The notes: generated by a model not told the origin, from the letters alone. DNA of 64,000 bases from Triticum aestivum (GCF_018294505.1 NC_057800.1:476257037-476321036), one strand, 5' to 3'; positions 23,501-35,712 are shown, numbered from the stretch's first letter. Program-made: numbers and translations.

Positions 23501-25090
23501 TCTTCATAGGATACCCAAAAGAAACTGTTGGGTACACCTTCTATCACAGATCCCAAGGCAAGATATTTTGTTGCTAAGAATGGATCCTTTTTGGAGAAGG
23601 AGTATCTCTCGAAAGAAGTGAGTGGGAGGAAAGTAGAACTTGATAAGGTAATTGTACCTTCTCCCGAATTGGAAAGTAGTTCATCACAGAAATCAGTTCC
23701 AGTGATTCCTACACCAATTAGTGAGGAAACTAATGATGATGATCATGAAACTTCAGATCAAGTTACTACTGAACCTCGTAGGTCAACCAGAGTACGGTAA
23801 TCCTGTTCTGGAAGTCATGTTACTAGACCATGACGAACCTACAAACTATGAGGAAGCGATGATGAGCCCAGATTCCACGAAATGGCTTGAGGCCATGAAA
23901 TCTGAGATGGGATCCATGTATGAGAACAAAGTATGGACTTTTATTGACTTGCCCGATGATCGATGATTCATTAAGAATAAATGGATCTTCAAGAGGAAGA
24001 CGGATGCTGATAGTAGTGCTACTATCTACAAATCTTGAATTCTCGCAAAAATGTTTTCGACAAGTTCAAGGTGTTGACTACGATGAGATTTCTCACTCGT
24101 ATTGATGCTTAAAAGTCTGTCAGAATCATGTTAGCAATTGCCGCATTTTATGAAATCTGACAAATGGATGTCAAAACTGTATTCCTTAATGGATTTCTTA
24201 AAGAAGAGTTGTATATGATGCAACCAGAAGGTTTTGTCGATCCTAAAGGTGCTAACAAAGTGAGCAAGCTCCAGCGATCCATCTATGGACTGGTGCAAGC
24301 ATCTTAGAGTTGGAATATATGCTTTGATAAAGTGATCAAAGCATATGGTTTTATACAGACTTGCGGTGAAGCCTGTATTTACAAGAAAGTGAGTGGGAGC
24401 ACTACATCATTTCTGATAAGTATATGTGAATGACATATTGTTGATCAGAAATAATGTAGAATTTTCTGGAAAGCATAAAAGAGTGTTTGAAAAGAGTTTT
24501 TCAAAGAAATACCTCGATGAAGCTACTTACATATTGAGCATCAAGATCTATAGAGATAGATCAAGACGCTTGATATATTTTCAATGAGTACATACCTTGA
24601 CAAAATTTTGAAGTAGTTCAAAATGGAAGAGTCAAAGGAGTGCTTGCCTGTGTTGCAAGGTGTGAAGTTGAGTAAAGACTCAAAACCAGACCACGGCAGA
24701 AAATAGAAAGAGAATGAAAAGTCATTCCCTATGCCTCAGTCATAGGTTCTATAAAGTATGCTATGCTGTGTACTAGACCTATTGTGTACCTCACCATAAG
24801 TTTGGCAAGAAGGTACAATAGTGATCCAGGAGTGCATCACTGGACAACGGTCAAAATATCCTTAGTGGAATAAGGAAATGTTTCTCAGTTATGGAGGTGA
24901 CAAAGAGTTCATCGTAAAGAGTTACGTCGATGCAAGCTTTAACACCAATCTGGATGACTCTAAGTCTCGATCTAGATACATATCGAAAGTGGGAGCAATT
25001 AGCTAGAGTAGCTCCGTCCAAAGCATTGTAGACATAGAAAATTTGCAAAATACATATGGCTCTGAATGTGGCAGACCCGTCGACTAAATT
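23501..25090 (+). pseudogene. Copia reverse transcriptase-RNase H, heavily degraded
   Basis: Fragments of the Copia RT can be read in shifting frames: MDVKT near 24160, [13 protein letters not shown] near 24200-24240 and a degenerate active-site region near 24415-24440. An RNase H tail (KEFIVKSYVDAS type) lies near 24900-24940. Stops are numerous. The domain order INT-RT-RH confirms Copia. Confidence 0.75.
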
Positions 25091-25251
25091 TCTCTCACAA
25101 GCAAAACATAATCACTATTTGGGTGTATCACATAGCGATGTGAACTAGATTATTGACTCTAGTAAACCCTTTGGGTATTAGTCACATGGAGATGTGAACT
25201 AATCACATAAAGATGTGAAATAGATTATTGACTCTAGTGCAAGTGGGAGAC

Positions 25252-26976
25252 TGAAGGAAATATGCCCTAGAGGCAATAATAAAGTTATTATTTATTTCCT
25301 TATATCATGATAAATGTTTATTATTCATGCTAGAATTGTATAAACCGGAAACTTAGTACATGTGTGAATACATAGACAAACAAAGTGTCACTAGTATGCC
25401 TCTACTTGACTAGCTCGTTGAATCAAAGATGGTTAAGTTTCCTAGCCATAGACATGAGTTGTCATTTGATTAATGGGGTCACATCATTAGAGAATAATGT
25501 GATTGACTTGACCCATTCCGTTAGCTTAGCACTTGATCATTTTAGTTTACTACTATTGCTTTCTTCATGACTTATACATGTTCCTATGACTATTAGATTA
25601 TGCAACTCCCGATTACCGGAGGAACAGTTTGTGTGCTACCAAACATCACAACGTAACTGGGTGATTATAAAGGTGCTCTACAGGTGTCTCCGATGGTACT
25701 TGTTGAGTTGGCATAGATCGAGATTAGGATTTGTCACTCCGATTGTCGGAGAGGTATCTCTGGCCCCTCTCGGTAATGCACATCACTATAAGCCTTGCAA
25801 GCAATGCAACTAATGAGTTAGTTGCGGGATGATGCGTTACAGAACGAGTAAAGAGACTTGCCGGTAACGAGATTGAGCTAGGTATTGAGATACCGACGAT
25901 CGAATCTCGGGCAAGTAACATACCGATGACAAAGGGAACAACATATATTGTTATGCGGTTTGACCGATAAAGATCTTCATAGAATATGTAGGAACCAATA
26001 TGAGCATCCAGGTTCCGCTATTGGTTATTGACTGGAGACGTGTCTCGGTCATGTCTACATAGTTCTCGAACCCGTAGGGTCCGCACGCTTAAAGTTCTAT
26101 GACGATTGGTATTATGAGTTTATGTGTTTTGATGTACCGAAGGTAGTTCAGAGTCCCGGATGAGATCGTGGACATGACGAGGAGTCTCGAAATGGTTGAG
26201 GCGTAAAGATTGATATATTCGATGACTATATTCGGACATCGGAAAAGTTCCGAGTGATTCGGGTATTTTTCGGAGTACCGGAGAGTTACGGGAATTCGCC
26301 GGGGAGTATATGGGCCTTATTGGGCTTTAGGGGAAAGAGAGAGGAGAGGCTGCGCGCCCCCAAGGCCTAGTCCGAATTGGACTAGGGGGAGGGGTGGCGC
26401 CCCCTCCTTCCTTCTATTCTCTTTTTCCTTTCCTTCCCTCCTACTCCTACTACATGGAGGGGGGATCCTACTCCCGATGGGAGTAGGACTCCCCAGGGCA
26501 CACCATAGTAGAGGGCCGGCCCTCCCCCTCCTCCACTCCTTTATATACGAGGAGGCGGGCACCCCATGGAAACACACAAGTTTATTAGTTGATCTTTTAG
26601 CCGTGTGCGGTGCCCCCCTCCACCATAATCCACCTTAGTCATATCGTAGCAGTGCTTAGGCGAAGCCCTGCGTCGGTAGCATCATCATCGTCGTCATCAC
26701 GCTGTCATGCTGACGGAACTCTCCCTCAAAGCTCTGCTTGATCGGAGTTCGTGGGACATCACCGAGTTGAACGTGTGCTGAACTCGGAGGTGTCGTATGT
26801 TCGTACTTGGATTAGTCGGATCGTGAAGACGTATGACTACATCAATCGCGTTCTCATAACGCTTCCGCTTACGGTCTACGAGGGTACGTAGACGATACTC
26901 TCCCCTCTCGTTGCTATGCATCACCATGATCTTGCGTGTGCGCAGGATTTTTTTGAAATTACTACGTTCCCCAACA
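25252..26976 (+). repeat. 3' LTR of the Angela-type element
   Basis: The LTR is 1725 bp, from TGAAGGAAATATGCCC to CGTTCCCCAACA, closely similar to 61442-63180. A TATA box TTTATATAC lies at 26540-26548, flanked by short complementary CTCC and GGAG arms. The flank GTTAC (26977-26981) would be the target duplication. Its partner was lost with the truncated 5' end. Confidence 0.92.
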
Positions 26977-27841
26977 GTTACCACTATGGACAACTCATGC
27001 GGTGGGTCTCAAACCCATCTCCCTCGATGCATTATCTATCACATTACGTGATAAACCCTTTGTGAAGGGATCTGCCAAGTTTTTCGACGTTTGGATATAA
27101 TCCAATGTAATAACTATAGAGTTCCTCAATTTTCTGACACATTTTAGTCTCCTCTTCACATGCCTTGAGGACTTCATAATGTCCTTAGAACTGTTTATCT
27201 TGACGATCACAGTTCAACAGAATAGGGGGTATTGGTTTTTCAACCATAGGTAAGTCCATCAAGAGCTCACGAAGCCACTCTGCTTCAACAGTGGCAGTGT
27301 CTAGTGCTGCGAGTTCTGCTTCCATAATTGACCTCGTTAAGATGGTCTGCTTGCAAGACTTCCAGTAAACAACGCCACCACCAAGTGTAAAAACATAACC
27401 ACTTGTGGCCTTAATCTCATCAGCATAAGATATCCAGTTTGAGTCAATATAACCCTCTAGTACCCTTGGATACCCGGTGTAGTGAATCCCATAGCTCGCG
27501 GTGCCTTTGAAATAGCGCATAACTCTCTCAAGTGCATGCCAATGATCATCTACCAGTTTTGACACAAACCAACTCAGTTTTCTCACAGCAAAAGAGATGT
27601 CAGGTCTCGTGGCACTCGCCAAATACATAAGTGAGCCAATAATCTGAGAATACCTCAGTTGTTTTCTAGCAATCCGTCGATTCTTTCGAAGCAACACACT
27701 AGCATCATATGAAGTTGGAGAAGGTGTGCAGTCACAATACCCAAAACGACTCAAGATCTTTTCCACATAGTGAGACTGAAGCAGTGTGATCCCACCATTC
27801 TCATCTCTGAACAACTTCATGTTTAAGATAACATCAGCTAC
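26977..27841 (-). pseudogene. Copia RT C-terminus and RNase H fragment
   Basis: A minus-strand pol tail is visible, with RT thumb (MYLASATRPDISFAVRKLS), RNase H (GYIDSNWISYADEIKATSG; EAELAALDTATVEAEWL) and the closing ADPFTKGLS motif with stop near 26998. It is a different Copia family from the flanking Angela element. It is cut at 26976 by the Angela LTR and at 27841 by the Gypsy LTR, and one frame break lies near 27190-27210. It was the target of both neighbours. Confidence 0.85.
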
Positions 27842-30618
27842 TGTAACATCCAAAATTTCCAATTTGGAATGTTATACATAGGCCATCCATGCATATCATA
27901 TTTTATTGCATTTTGTTTTGCAATCCTTGAAATTCTAAGCAACTCAAGGACCCACGGAGAGAGTTGGGGATTTCACTGTTTTCATATTTGAATTTTCTCA
28001 AATATTGAAAAGTGGATCACTTTGGTTTTATTGTTTTTCCTCCCCAAAAATATTTCATATTAAAATCTATTGAGAGGAGATAATACGACTTCTCCAAAAT
28101 AAATGAAATGTTGGAGGAAAAATATTAAAATCAATTAAATATTTTTTTCGGATTTTATTGCTATTTTATTTGAATTAGAAAAAAATGCATTCTTCAAAAA
28201 TGCATTTTTTAGGCCAAGTAAATGTTCACTTTGTTCTAAATATTTTATTTAGACGGTGGAATTTTTTTTTTGGCATTTTTAGATTTTTATTTTATTTTTA
28301 GGATTTTTTTTCCGGTGAAATCTGTTTAAAAAAAATCAACCGNNNNNNNNNNNNNNNNNNNNNNNNNNNNNNNNNNNNNNNNNNNNNNNNNNNNNNNNNN
28401 NNNNNNNNNNNNNNNNNNNNNNNNNNNNNNNNNNNNNNNNNNNNNNNNNNNNNNNNNNNNNNNNNNNNNNNNNNNNNNNNNNNNNNNNNNNNNNNNNNNN
28501 NNNNNNNNNNNNNNNNNNNNNNNNNNNNNNNNNNNNNNNNNNNNNNNNNNNNNNNNNNNNNNNNNNNNNNNNNNNNNNNNNNNNNNNNNNNNNNNNNNNN
28601 NNNNNNNNNNNNNNNNNNNNNNNNNNNNNNNNNNNNNNNNNNNNNNNNCTCATCGTCGCGCCGCACGCCTGAGTTGCCGCCGCCGTTCGCCGGATCCGCC
28701 GTTGGTTTTTTTTCGGTTTAGGTAAAAACCGATCGGTTTTTTCCTGAAAACCCTAGATGCATTTTTTATCGGTTCGGTTTTCTCAGTTTAGTTATTTAGC
28801 AGACGTCTGTCCGTTCGTTCGTTTTTACGAACGCTTTTCGCCGGTTAGGATCAGACAACGAACGTTTGTTCGTTAGTCTTTTCCTTTCATTTCATTTTCG
28901 GCCAAGGGAATATCCGCGATTATTTTTATCGCAGATTAGCCCCTGATCTTCAAACGCTCGACGTTTCTTAATCGTTTGTCCAAAATCTAGTAAAACCAGC
29001 GCCAAAATCTTCGTCTTGAACCCCTCTTTCCGTTTAATCAACTTGAACAAGGTTTTTGACAAATTAAAATTTGGTTGCAAGCAGATTTGGTTTTGAAGTT
29101 CTTTTGACCGTAATTTCAGTTCCGTAGCTCCAATTTGATTGATTGTTTTTGCATATCGAATCTCTTTCGTTGAGTTTTCAGATTCGATCTTCTTATTTGA
29201 GTTTTATTCGTGCATCTTTGCTTGATTGCTTATGTATGCTATTGTTTGTTTGCGATAGAATTTCCGAAGTGCGCAGCGTGCTACTACGAGTCCCTAGGTT
29301 TTGCGGATCGTTAGCAAGGCAAGTAACACTTTGATCATATTCCTTATTACCCAGTTTTTATGCATTAGTTTCAACCCCCAAGCATTGCATGAGTAGGATC
29401 TCTTAACATGTGGGTTTTTGGGAAGTAGATAATGAGGTAGAACCTATTGCCCCTTTATTATCAAACCCTTGGGAGTTACTTCTACGTTATGCTTATATCG
29501 CCACGCTATGCTCATAAACATGGATTGGGTTTGAGAGCATCCATGACAGATGTGAGATTGTTAATTAATGGTTAACTTAAGGTGGCTACTTAAACACACA
29601 TCTGGGTGGATTGGTTGCGGGCACCTGGAGGATCCAGTGTTGTCCTAGGATATCCCGGAGTACCCGTGTGGTCATCCTATGGTTCACCACCCAGGCTCAA
29701 AGGTATCATAAGATTACTCATGCTAGAAACTTCCGTGTGCAGCCACAAGCTATTATGGGCTCTAGCATAGTGGAGTAAGTTGCATGACCTCTTCCAGTGG
29801 TAGGCTAGCAGATGTAGGGGATGTAGGTTGGTACTATTTACCCGGGGTTAGAGTTAATGCTTCTGAAAAACTGTGTCTCGCTCATCCGTTTCTCAAACAC
29901 CAAGTAGTGCGAGAAATCCAACAGAGGAGATCGAGTCTTGTGGGGAAAAGTGCGCAAACCTCTGCAGAGTGTACAAACTAATCATGGTTAGCCGTGTCCC
30001 CGGTTATGGACATCTTGAGTATCTGGATCTTGGATTTTCATATTGATCTCATCACTCTAATACTTAATTTGTTGGGTTGTTAATTACTTTCTAATTGGGA
30101 TTGAGTTGGAGGAACCTTCTCAATGTTTAACAACTACCATGATAGTTAAATAAAATATATTCCTTTGTTGCAGGGAAAAATTGGCTTTTCGCAAAAACAT
30201 TATAACCATAGAGCCTCCACCAGCCATATATGCATGTAGTGATAACATTTACCTGTTCATTGCTTTATTATGTTATATTGCCAGCATATTCCATGTGCTG
30301 ACCCATTTTTGGGCTGCAACATATCATGTTGCAGACTTTTCAAACAAAGAGTAAGGTGCGCTAGGTCATTTGTCGTGCACTCAGCTATGCCGTTGGAGTT
30401 GATGGACTCATTTTATCTTTCAAGCCTTCCACTGTTATCTTATTTAGATGGCCTTAAGCCATATTATTGTAATAAGTTCTCTTTTGCGACTAACGATGTA
30501 ATAAGTGTGTGATTGCTACTCTGTTATAAATCCTTCAAGTATTGTGTGTGTGTCAGCATTACCGATCCAGGAATGACACTTATGCACAGACTTGGCCATC
30601 TGTGGTCGGGTCGCTACA
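27842..30618 (+). repeat. 5' LTR of the plus-strand Tekay-type Gypsy element
   Basis: The LTR is about 2.8 kb, from TGTAACATCC to GGTCGCTACA, interrupted by the N run. It matches 42348-45204 and 50636-55198 in inverse orientation. It has an AT-rich U3 and a GC-rich centre lost in the gap. Confidence 0.9.
28343..28648. other. Assembly gap (306 N)
   Basis: The gap lies in the GC-rich middle of the Gypsy LTR, the same place as the gap at 44220-44607. Confidence 0.99.
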
Positions 30619-30621
30619 AGA

Positions 30622-30633
30622 TGGTATCAAAGC
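30622..30633 (+). other. Primer binding site of Tekay-type element
   Basis: TGGTATCAAAGC, 3 bp after the LTR, is initiator tRNA-Met type with one change from TGGTATCAGAGC. Confidence 0.85.
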
Positions 30634-30724
30634 ACATGATGAATGTAGGACACGACCACTAAGATGAGCCATAGGTCACTCTTCTCTTCTCATTTCTGAC
30701 TTCTCTCCATCTTCTACTCTTAGG

Positions 30725-31453
30725 ATGGTAGACACAAGGAATAAGTTTACACGGCCGGATGAAGAAACACCTTTTGGACGACACTTGAAGGAAGTGACTA
30801 GGTACCTGAACATTGGAATACCAAGCTTCACCGGGACCTACACCGCCACTTTACCAAAAGAGGAGCGTTGGATGATTCAAGTTCAAGTTCCTGGAAGGAC
30901 ATTCACGCCAGTCACTAAGCCCATAGAGTTTTCCTTTGATGCACCAATCTGGGGTCTATGCAAGAGCATGGCAGCCCACATCACCATGGGACGCATCGGC
31001 GAAGTCTATCACAAGGAGCATAAGGACACTATCTACCAGATATGTGGGCGCCGAGATGAGCAATGGGAGATGATCAGCACCAGGAGGGACAGGTCCATTG
31101 CAGCTTTCATCCAAGAGTTAAACCAACACATTCGTCGACAGGAGAACCAGATGTGCGGAAGCATGAGAGATTTGAAGAAGGCGATGACCAGGAACACGGA
31201 GCTAAAAGAGGAACTCAAGTCTACACGCGGCGGATATGAGGAGGAAATCACAATACTAGTGGAGATGAATGACGACCTGACAAGGAAGCTAGGAGTATTC
31301 ATGGGAGACCCTGCGCTAGGAGGAGATGACGACCATCCCAAGGACTACATCATCTTCGACGACAACGACTCCGACCCCGACAGTAGTGATGATGATTATG
31401 AAGATGAAGCTGGAGCGGATATCATGGAGTCTTCCACCGATCAAAATTTCTAG
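30725..31453 (+). CDS. Extra ORF upstream of gag (242 aa), Tekay-type Gypsy element
   Basis: An intact 242-codon ORF starts 107 bp after the LTR, where gag would be expected. It is not gag, which lies further downstream in the sister copy. Residues 1-110 look globular (RYLNIGIPSFTGTYTATLP, FSFDAPIWGLCKSMAAHITM). Residues about 125-190 are a predicted coiled coil by heptad pattern (FIQELNQHIRRQENQM, NTELKEELKS). Residues 200-242 are very acidic. The minus-strand sister at 49782-50525 keeps sequence and length but has one nonsense codon. Conservation between two copies argues for selection as protein. The function is unknown: a particle or chromatin-associated accessory role is only a guess. 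Confidence 0.75.
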   Translation: MVDTRNKFTRPDEETPFGRHLKEVTRYLNIGIPSFTGTYTATLPKEERWMIQVQVPGRTFTPVTKPIEFSFDAPIWGLCKSMAAHITMGRIGEVYHKEHKDTIYQICGRRDEQWEMISTRRDRSIAAFIQELNQHIRRQENQMCGSMRDLKKAMTRNTELKEELKSTRGGYEEEITILVEMNDDLTRKLGVFMGDPALGGDDDHPKDYIIFDDNDSDPDSSDDDYEDEAGADIMESSTDQNF

Positions 31454-32367
31454 ATGACCCCCATATGATCAGTAGTATTCCCCCATGTAAATAGTATAGC
31501 CCGAGCACTGTACGATAGTTAGATCGATTGTATGCCCTTGTTTGAAATTGATTTGGTGTGATATTATTATGTTTGACTCATGTGCATACACTACAAAAAA
31601 AGACACATCCGTGACATTTTGGGCCGAACGAAATTTTTTTGTCATACATATGACACTTCTGTGACAATAATTGTGACAAAACCCGGTATCATCATAGATG
31701 TGGTGGGCTCCTACTTCTATGACAAAAAATCATGACAGAAAATGGGCTTTTCATCCTGGGCGGGCCGGAGACGCAGCTGCATGACATTCTTTGGGCCGTC
31801 CATGACGGAAAAAACCGTGGTAGAAGCGAGGGGGAGGAAAATTTCGGGGAGTTCCCGGTTACGGTGGGAGGTCGGGGGCCGAGCGACGCGCCTTTCTCTC
31901 GAACACGTACGCGCGTGTGTGTGAGGCGTTGGCTCTAACTGAACCCGAACGAGGCGTTGGGCTCTAACTGAACCCGAGCGATTGCACTGCAGGCTACGCG
32001 TTACTGAACCCGAGCGATCGATCGATGGCTGTTAACTGAACCCGATCGAGCGATTCCTTCGCTACTGCTACTAACTGAAGCCGATCGATGCTGCCTCTGG
32101 GATGAACAGTGAGTGTTGCGGGGGGTGGATGAACAGTGAGCGGTGGCGTTGCCTCTGGATGAACAGCACCCCGTGGTGTGGCAGATGGCTGGATGAACAG
32201 TAGACGGTGGAGGGGTGCCCGTGGAGGGGTGGTTGAACATTAGCCCGTGCAGTAGCGCGCGGTGGAGGCTGGATGAACAGGAGCCCGTGGAGGGTGGAGG
32301 AGGTCGACGGTAGCCCGTGAAGGCTGGAGGAGGTCGACGGTGGAGATGAACAGTATCCCGTGGAGTC

Positions 32368-32670
32368 CCGTTTTGCGGTACACCACACCCCTCCCGATGA
32401 ACCGGACCCCGTTTCGACCGTAGGAGGTCCGTTTCGTCCATTTTGCGGTACACCACACCCCTCCCGATTAACAGGACCCATGTTTCGAACCTAGGAGGTC
32501 TGTTTCATCCGTTTTGTGGTATGCCACACCCCTCCCGATTAACAGGACCCCCGTTTCGACCATAGGAGGTCCGTTTCCTCCGTTTTGCGGTACGCCAGAC
32601 CCCTCCCGATCAATAGGACCCCGTTCCGAACGTAGGAGGTCTGTGTCCTCCATTGTGCGGTACGCCAGGC
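32368..32670. repeat. CACTA subterminal tandem repeat, about 71 bp period
   Basis: Units starting TTTTGCGGTACACCACACCC at 32371, 32441, 32512 and 32583, with a degenerate one at about 32654, are spaced 70-71 bp apart. Such arrays are where CACTA transposases bind in related elements. Confidence 0.85.
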
Positions 32671-32743
32671 CTCGTTTCCATCGCCTGTTCCATCCAAGCC
32701 CTCCCGATGAACACGACCACGCATTCCGTTTCGACCCAGCCGG

Positions 32744-32845
32744 TTGGCTCCCACGCGTTCCGTTGCCTCCCGATGAACACGACGCATTCCGTTGCCTCCC
32801 CATGAACACGACGCATTCCGTTGCCTCCCCATGAACACGACGACG
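32744..32845. repeat. Tandem repeat, about 34 bp period
   Basis: Three copies of a unit containing CATTCCGTTGCCTCCC and ATGAACACGAC. Confidence 0.75.
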
Positions 32846-33116
32846 TTGTTTCTCCGTTCCGACCCAGTCACGTACACGAGCCCTGGCCGTACGTATGCGC
32901 GAGTAGGCATTCGAGACCCCGCCCGTATGTACACATACGTGGCCATATTTTCTTTCTTGCACCCTGGCTGCTGTATGTACGTGTACATGCTACGTGCGCG
33001 CCTCTACTACGACACGTACACGCCTCTACTATGACACGTGCGCGCCTCTACATCCACCAGTATATATGTACGTACACGTTCGCGACCAGAATGACAATGC
33101 TACATACGCTTCGACC

Positions 33117-33335
33117 AGGTGGGTCCCGAATGTCAGGCACTTCCTTGCATGCGAAGATGTAGCTGGTGGGTCCCAGCAGTCAGGGGGGCGAATCATTTTT
33201 TTGCCCGGACGCACTTCCTTGCGTGCGAAGATGTAGCTGGTGGGTCCCAGCAGTCAAGGGGGCGAATCGTTTTTTTGCTCGGACGCACTTCCTTGCGTGC
33301 GAAGATGTAGCTGGTGGGTCCCAGCAGTTAGGGGG
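33117..33335. repeat. CACTA subterminal tandem repeat, 74 bp period
   Basis: GTAGCTGGTGGGTCCCAGCA occurs at 33159, 33233 and 33307, exactly 74 bp apart, with the same filler (ACTTCCTTGCGTGCGAAGAT). Diverged copies occur near 34000-34050. Confidence 0.85.
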
Positions 33336-33379
33336 AAACGTTTGTTTTGCGAAATACGGTGGCCCGTCCGGTGGGTCCC

Positions 33380-34210
33380 CGCTATCAGGTGGAGGAATCA
33401 TTATTTTGCGCGTAATAAGGAGGCACTTCCTTGTTGCGGCCGTGGACCCAGCTGTCAGCCTCTCCACGTATAGTCCACGTCCGATGGAAGTCGTTCCTTG
33501 ACCATGTTGACCACGCCGTGCTGAGAGCACCACGGCGGTGGACGACAGTGAGGACTAGGAAGGGGGCGATTCGGAGCCGGGGAAGACGCAGCAGTGGGTG
33601 CCCACGCGAAGAGGGGTACGAGGGTTCACTGGTTCGGCTGTGGTGTGAGGCTGCTATCTCCGCAGAATAACAGGGGGTGTGGGTGAGTAGAGGGATGGCC
33701 TGGCCAGCGATGGGAGTAGTAGGGGGCGGTGAGGCCTCCGCGGCATCACAGTCGGCCACGGGAGGCAGTAGCACACGGCACGACCGACGCTGGTTTGGGC
33801 GGCTGGAGCAAGAAGACCAGAGGTTGAAGAAGCACTACGGCCGTTGGATGAACATCATACGGTAACAGGAGCTAGAATCGTTCATATTGACTAAGTTGAC
33901 AAAGCCCTTCGTCCCCGTCAACTTGGTAGGCCCACAAGTCAGCCTCCCACTATGCTGGGTTCCATCTGGCAGGGGGAATATTCATTCTTTGTGCGTAATA
34001 AGGAGACACTTCCTTGCGTGCAAAGATAGCTGGTGGGTCCGACATGTCAGCGGGGGCACGTTATTTTCGCGAAATACGGAGGCCCTTCCGGTGGGTCCTA
34101 GATGTTAGGTGGAGGAATCATTATTTTGCGCGTAATAAGGAGGCATTTCCTTGTGTGCGGCCGTGGACCCAACTGTCAGCCTCTCCATGCACAGTCTACT
34201 TCTGATGGTG
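33380..34210. repeat. Long direct repeat inside CACTA region
   Basis: The segment at about 33385-33490 (GGAATCATTATTTTGCGCG, then CTGTCAGCCTCTCCA) recurs at about 34107-34200, each followed by a similar CGTTGACCA stretch. The duplication is about 720 bp apart. Confidence 0.75.
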
Positions 34211-35284
34211 TCGTTCGTTGACCACGTTAACCACGCCGCACCGAGCGCATCCAAGGTGGTGAACAACGGCGAGGCCCCGGACAGCAACGAGCCGGAGATG
34301 GGAAGACGCAAGAGTAGAGTCGCAGACGGAGAGGTGTACGAGGGTTAACTCGTTCTAGTGCGGTGTGGTTAGGCAGTCGGTGGAGAAGAACAGGAGGTGT
34401 GGAGGGGTGGAGGGATGGCCTGGCCAATGGTGGAGTAGCGCTTCATAGCGAAGCGTGCTAAGTAGAGCTGCTAGCAGCAGGAGGCGGGAGGTGGTCTCGG
34501 CGGCGCTGGAGAAAGAAGATGAGAGATTGAAGATGGATGCCGGTCGTTGGATGTAAATCCAATGGCTAACATGTCAGAATCATTTGTTGACTAAATTGAC
34601 AACGACTTGCGTTGGCTTCGACCTATTGGCCCACATTTCAGCCTCCAAAAATGTGGCACGTATTCAACCCATTTTTTCAGAATTATAGTCTTTTTTGCCC
34701 GGTAGAATTTACAGTCAATTTGATCTTTTTTTGAATTACAGCCATTAGCTGGGTTGGGTGAACAAATAATGTAGCGTCCATGCGGCTCATTTATTTTATT
34801 TCCTAAAAATTACAAGCCATTTGCACTTTCTCTAAATACACGATTTTGCTGGGCTGATTCTAATTATAATGTTGGGTTGGGCCAGCAATGTTATCAAAAA
34901 ATAAAAAGGGGCTGAGCATTTTGTTATAAATATATTTAAATAATAATTGATATTATTACATTTGTCCTTAAATATTACCAAGCTTTTGTACACAATCACT
35001 AGGATTTTCGTGCCAAAACAATCCAGGATTTTATTTGATAAGAAATTAATTTTATAAGTTAATAAGATGTGGGATATTGTTTTCTTACATATGTAAGTAT
35101 CTGTTAAATATATGATGACAATAAAAATAATATATAATAACATATAAAATAATTTAAATATATATAATATAGTTAGAAGGGAAACATAAGTTGGACCTCG
35201 CGTTCATATTCTTATATAGAAAAATAGAACAGACCTCTGTGTTTTCTTCAAAAAAATACATAAATTGGGCTGCCAAAAATAAAA
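34211..35284. other. AT-rich CACTA interior, no gene
   Basis: This is first GC-rich, then strongly AT-rich (34900-35200), with no convincing frame. I see no transposase. Confidence 0.5.
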
Positions 35285-35357
35285 CCTCGGATGGGAGGTC
35301 CATAGGCCTGTTTGTATTTTCTTAGGATCGACCGGCCTATGGACCTCCCATCCGAGG
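35285..35357. repeat. Perfect 24-bp inverted repeat with 25-nt loop
   Basis: The arms at 35285-35308 and 35334-35357 are exact reverse complements. The left arm starts CCTCGGATGGGAGGTCC. RNA from either strand would form a strong hairpin. Confidence 0.9.
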
Positions 35358-35629
35358 TCGTGGGTTGCGCATGTTAAAAATGAAAGCCTAGACGGGGCAG
35401 TCCAAAACCACGTCCAACACTTGCCAAAACTCCGTCTCTCGTTTTCTCTGTGTTTCGCACACTCGACATTATGTGGGCATTTTGACTGTGCATCATATGA
35501 AGATGTGCTATGCATGAATGTTGATCAACATGATGTTAACTGGCTGGTAGTTCCATTTTCGACCATAAATAAAACTTCCAACATGATGTTAACCTTGTTT
35601 GAAAAGGCCATGTTAATATAAATGCTCTG

Positions 35630-35712
35630 CCTCTGAAAGTTATAGTTTCTTATCTGAAACTGAACTTGCAATTTCTTATCTGAAACTGAAACTTGCAGTT
35701 TCTTCTCTAACA
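35630..35712. repeat. Short tandem repeat, about 27-30 bp
   Basis: TTTCTTATCTGAAACTGAA and variants recur three times. The surrounding 35360-35967 has no gene I can support. Confidence 0.6.

Larger units (their letters stand above)
21857..25251 (+). mobile_element. Angela-type Copia element, 3' internal part
   Basis: This resumes the element cut at 11921. In order it carries the gag remainder with zinc knuckle, integrase, RT and RNase H, then a polypurine stretch (AAGTGGGAGAC at about 25241-25251) directly before the LTR. Coding is increasingly disrupted toward the 3' end. Confidence 0.88.
27842..31588 (+). mobile_element. Tekay/Del-type Gypsy element, 5' end only
   Basis: A full 5' LTR, PBS and the first ORF are present. 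The body stops at 31588, where a CACTA end begins. It is the same family as the minus-strand element at 42348-55198, whose corresponding sequence continues from the same point into gag. Gag and pol of this copy are not found downstream, so a deletion after the CACTA insertion is likely. The bases before the LTR (GCTAC, 27837-27841) are the presumed target site. Confidence 0.85.
31589..35280 (+). mobile_element. CACTA transposon, left end and subterminal region
   Basis: It begins CACTACAAAAAAAGACAC, the CACTA terminal signature, followed by the repeated TGACA-rich subterminal region (GTGACATTTTGGGCC, TATGACACTTCTGTGAC). The three bases before it are ATA. There is no matching right terminus (an inverted copy ending GTAGTG) and no transposase in the window, so the element is truncated or its other end is deleted. 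The right limit is approximate, set where subterminal repeats fade. It resembles the Jorge family of Triticeae, a tentative name. Confidence 0.75.

Noticed and set aside
26317..26577. Minus-strand ORF in the Angela LTR
   Set aside because: It is GC-rich leader sequence of a non-coding LTR with no conservation to the copy at 62500-62780 at protein level.
28298..28666. ORFs across the first N run
   Set aside because: They consist of unknown residues, are artefacts of the gap, and sit in an LTR.
32368..33335. Regular repeats resembling a CRISPR array
   Set aside because: Units are directly adjacent with no unique spacers, the setting is a plant CACTA subterminal region, and there are no cas genes.
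33119..33501. ORFs with repeated residues of the RRCSWWVPAV/ACEDVAGGSQQ type
   Set aside because: They are translations of the 74-bp DNA repeat in several frames and not a repeat protein.
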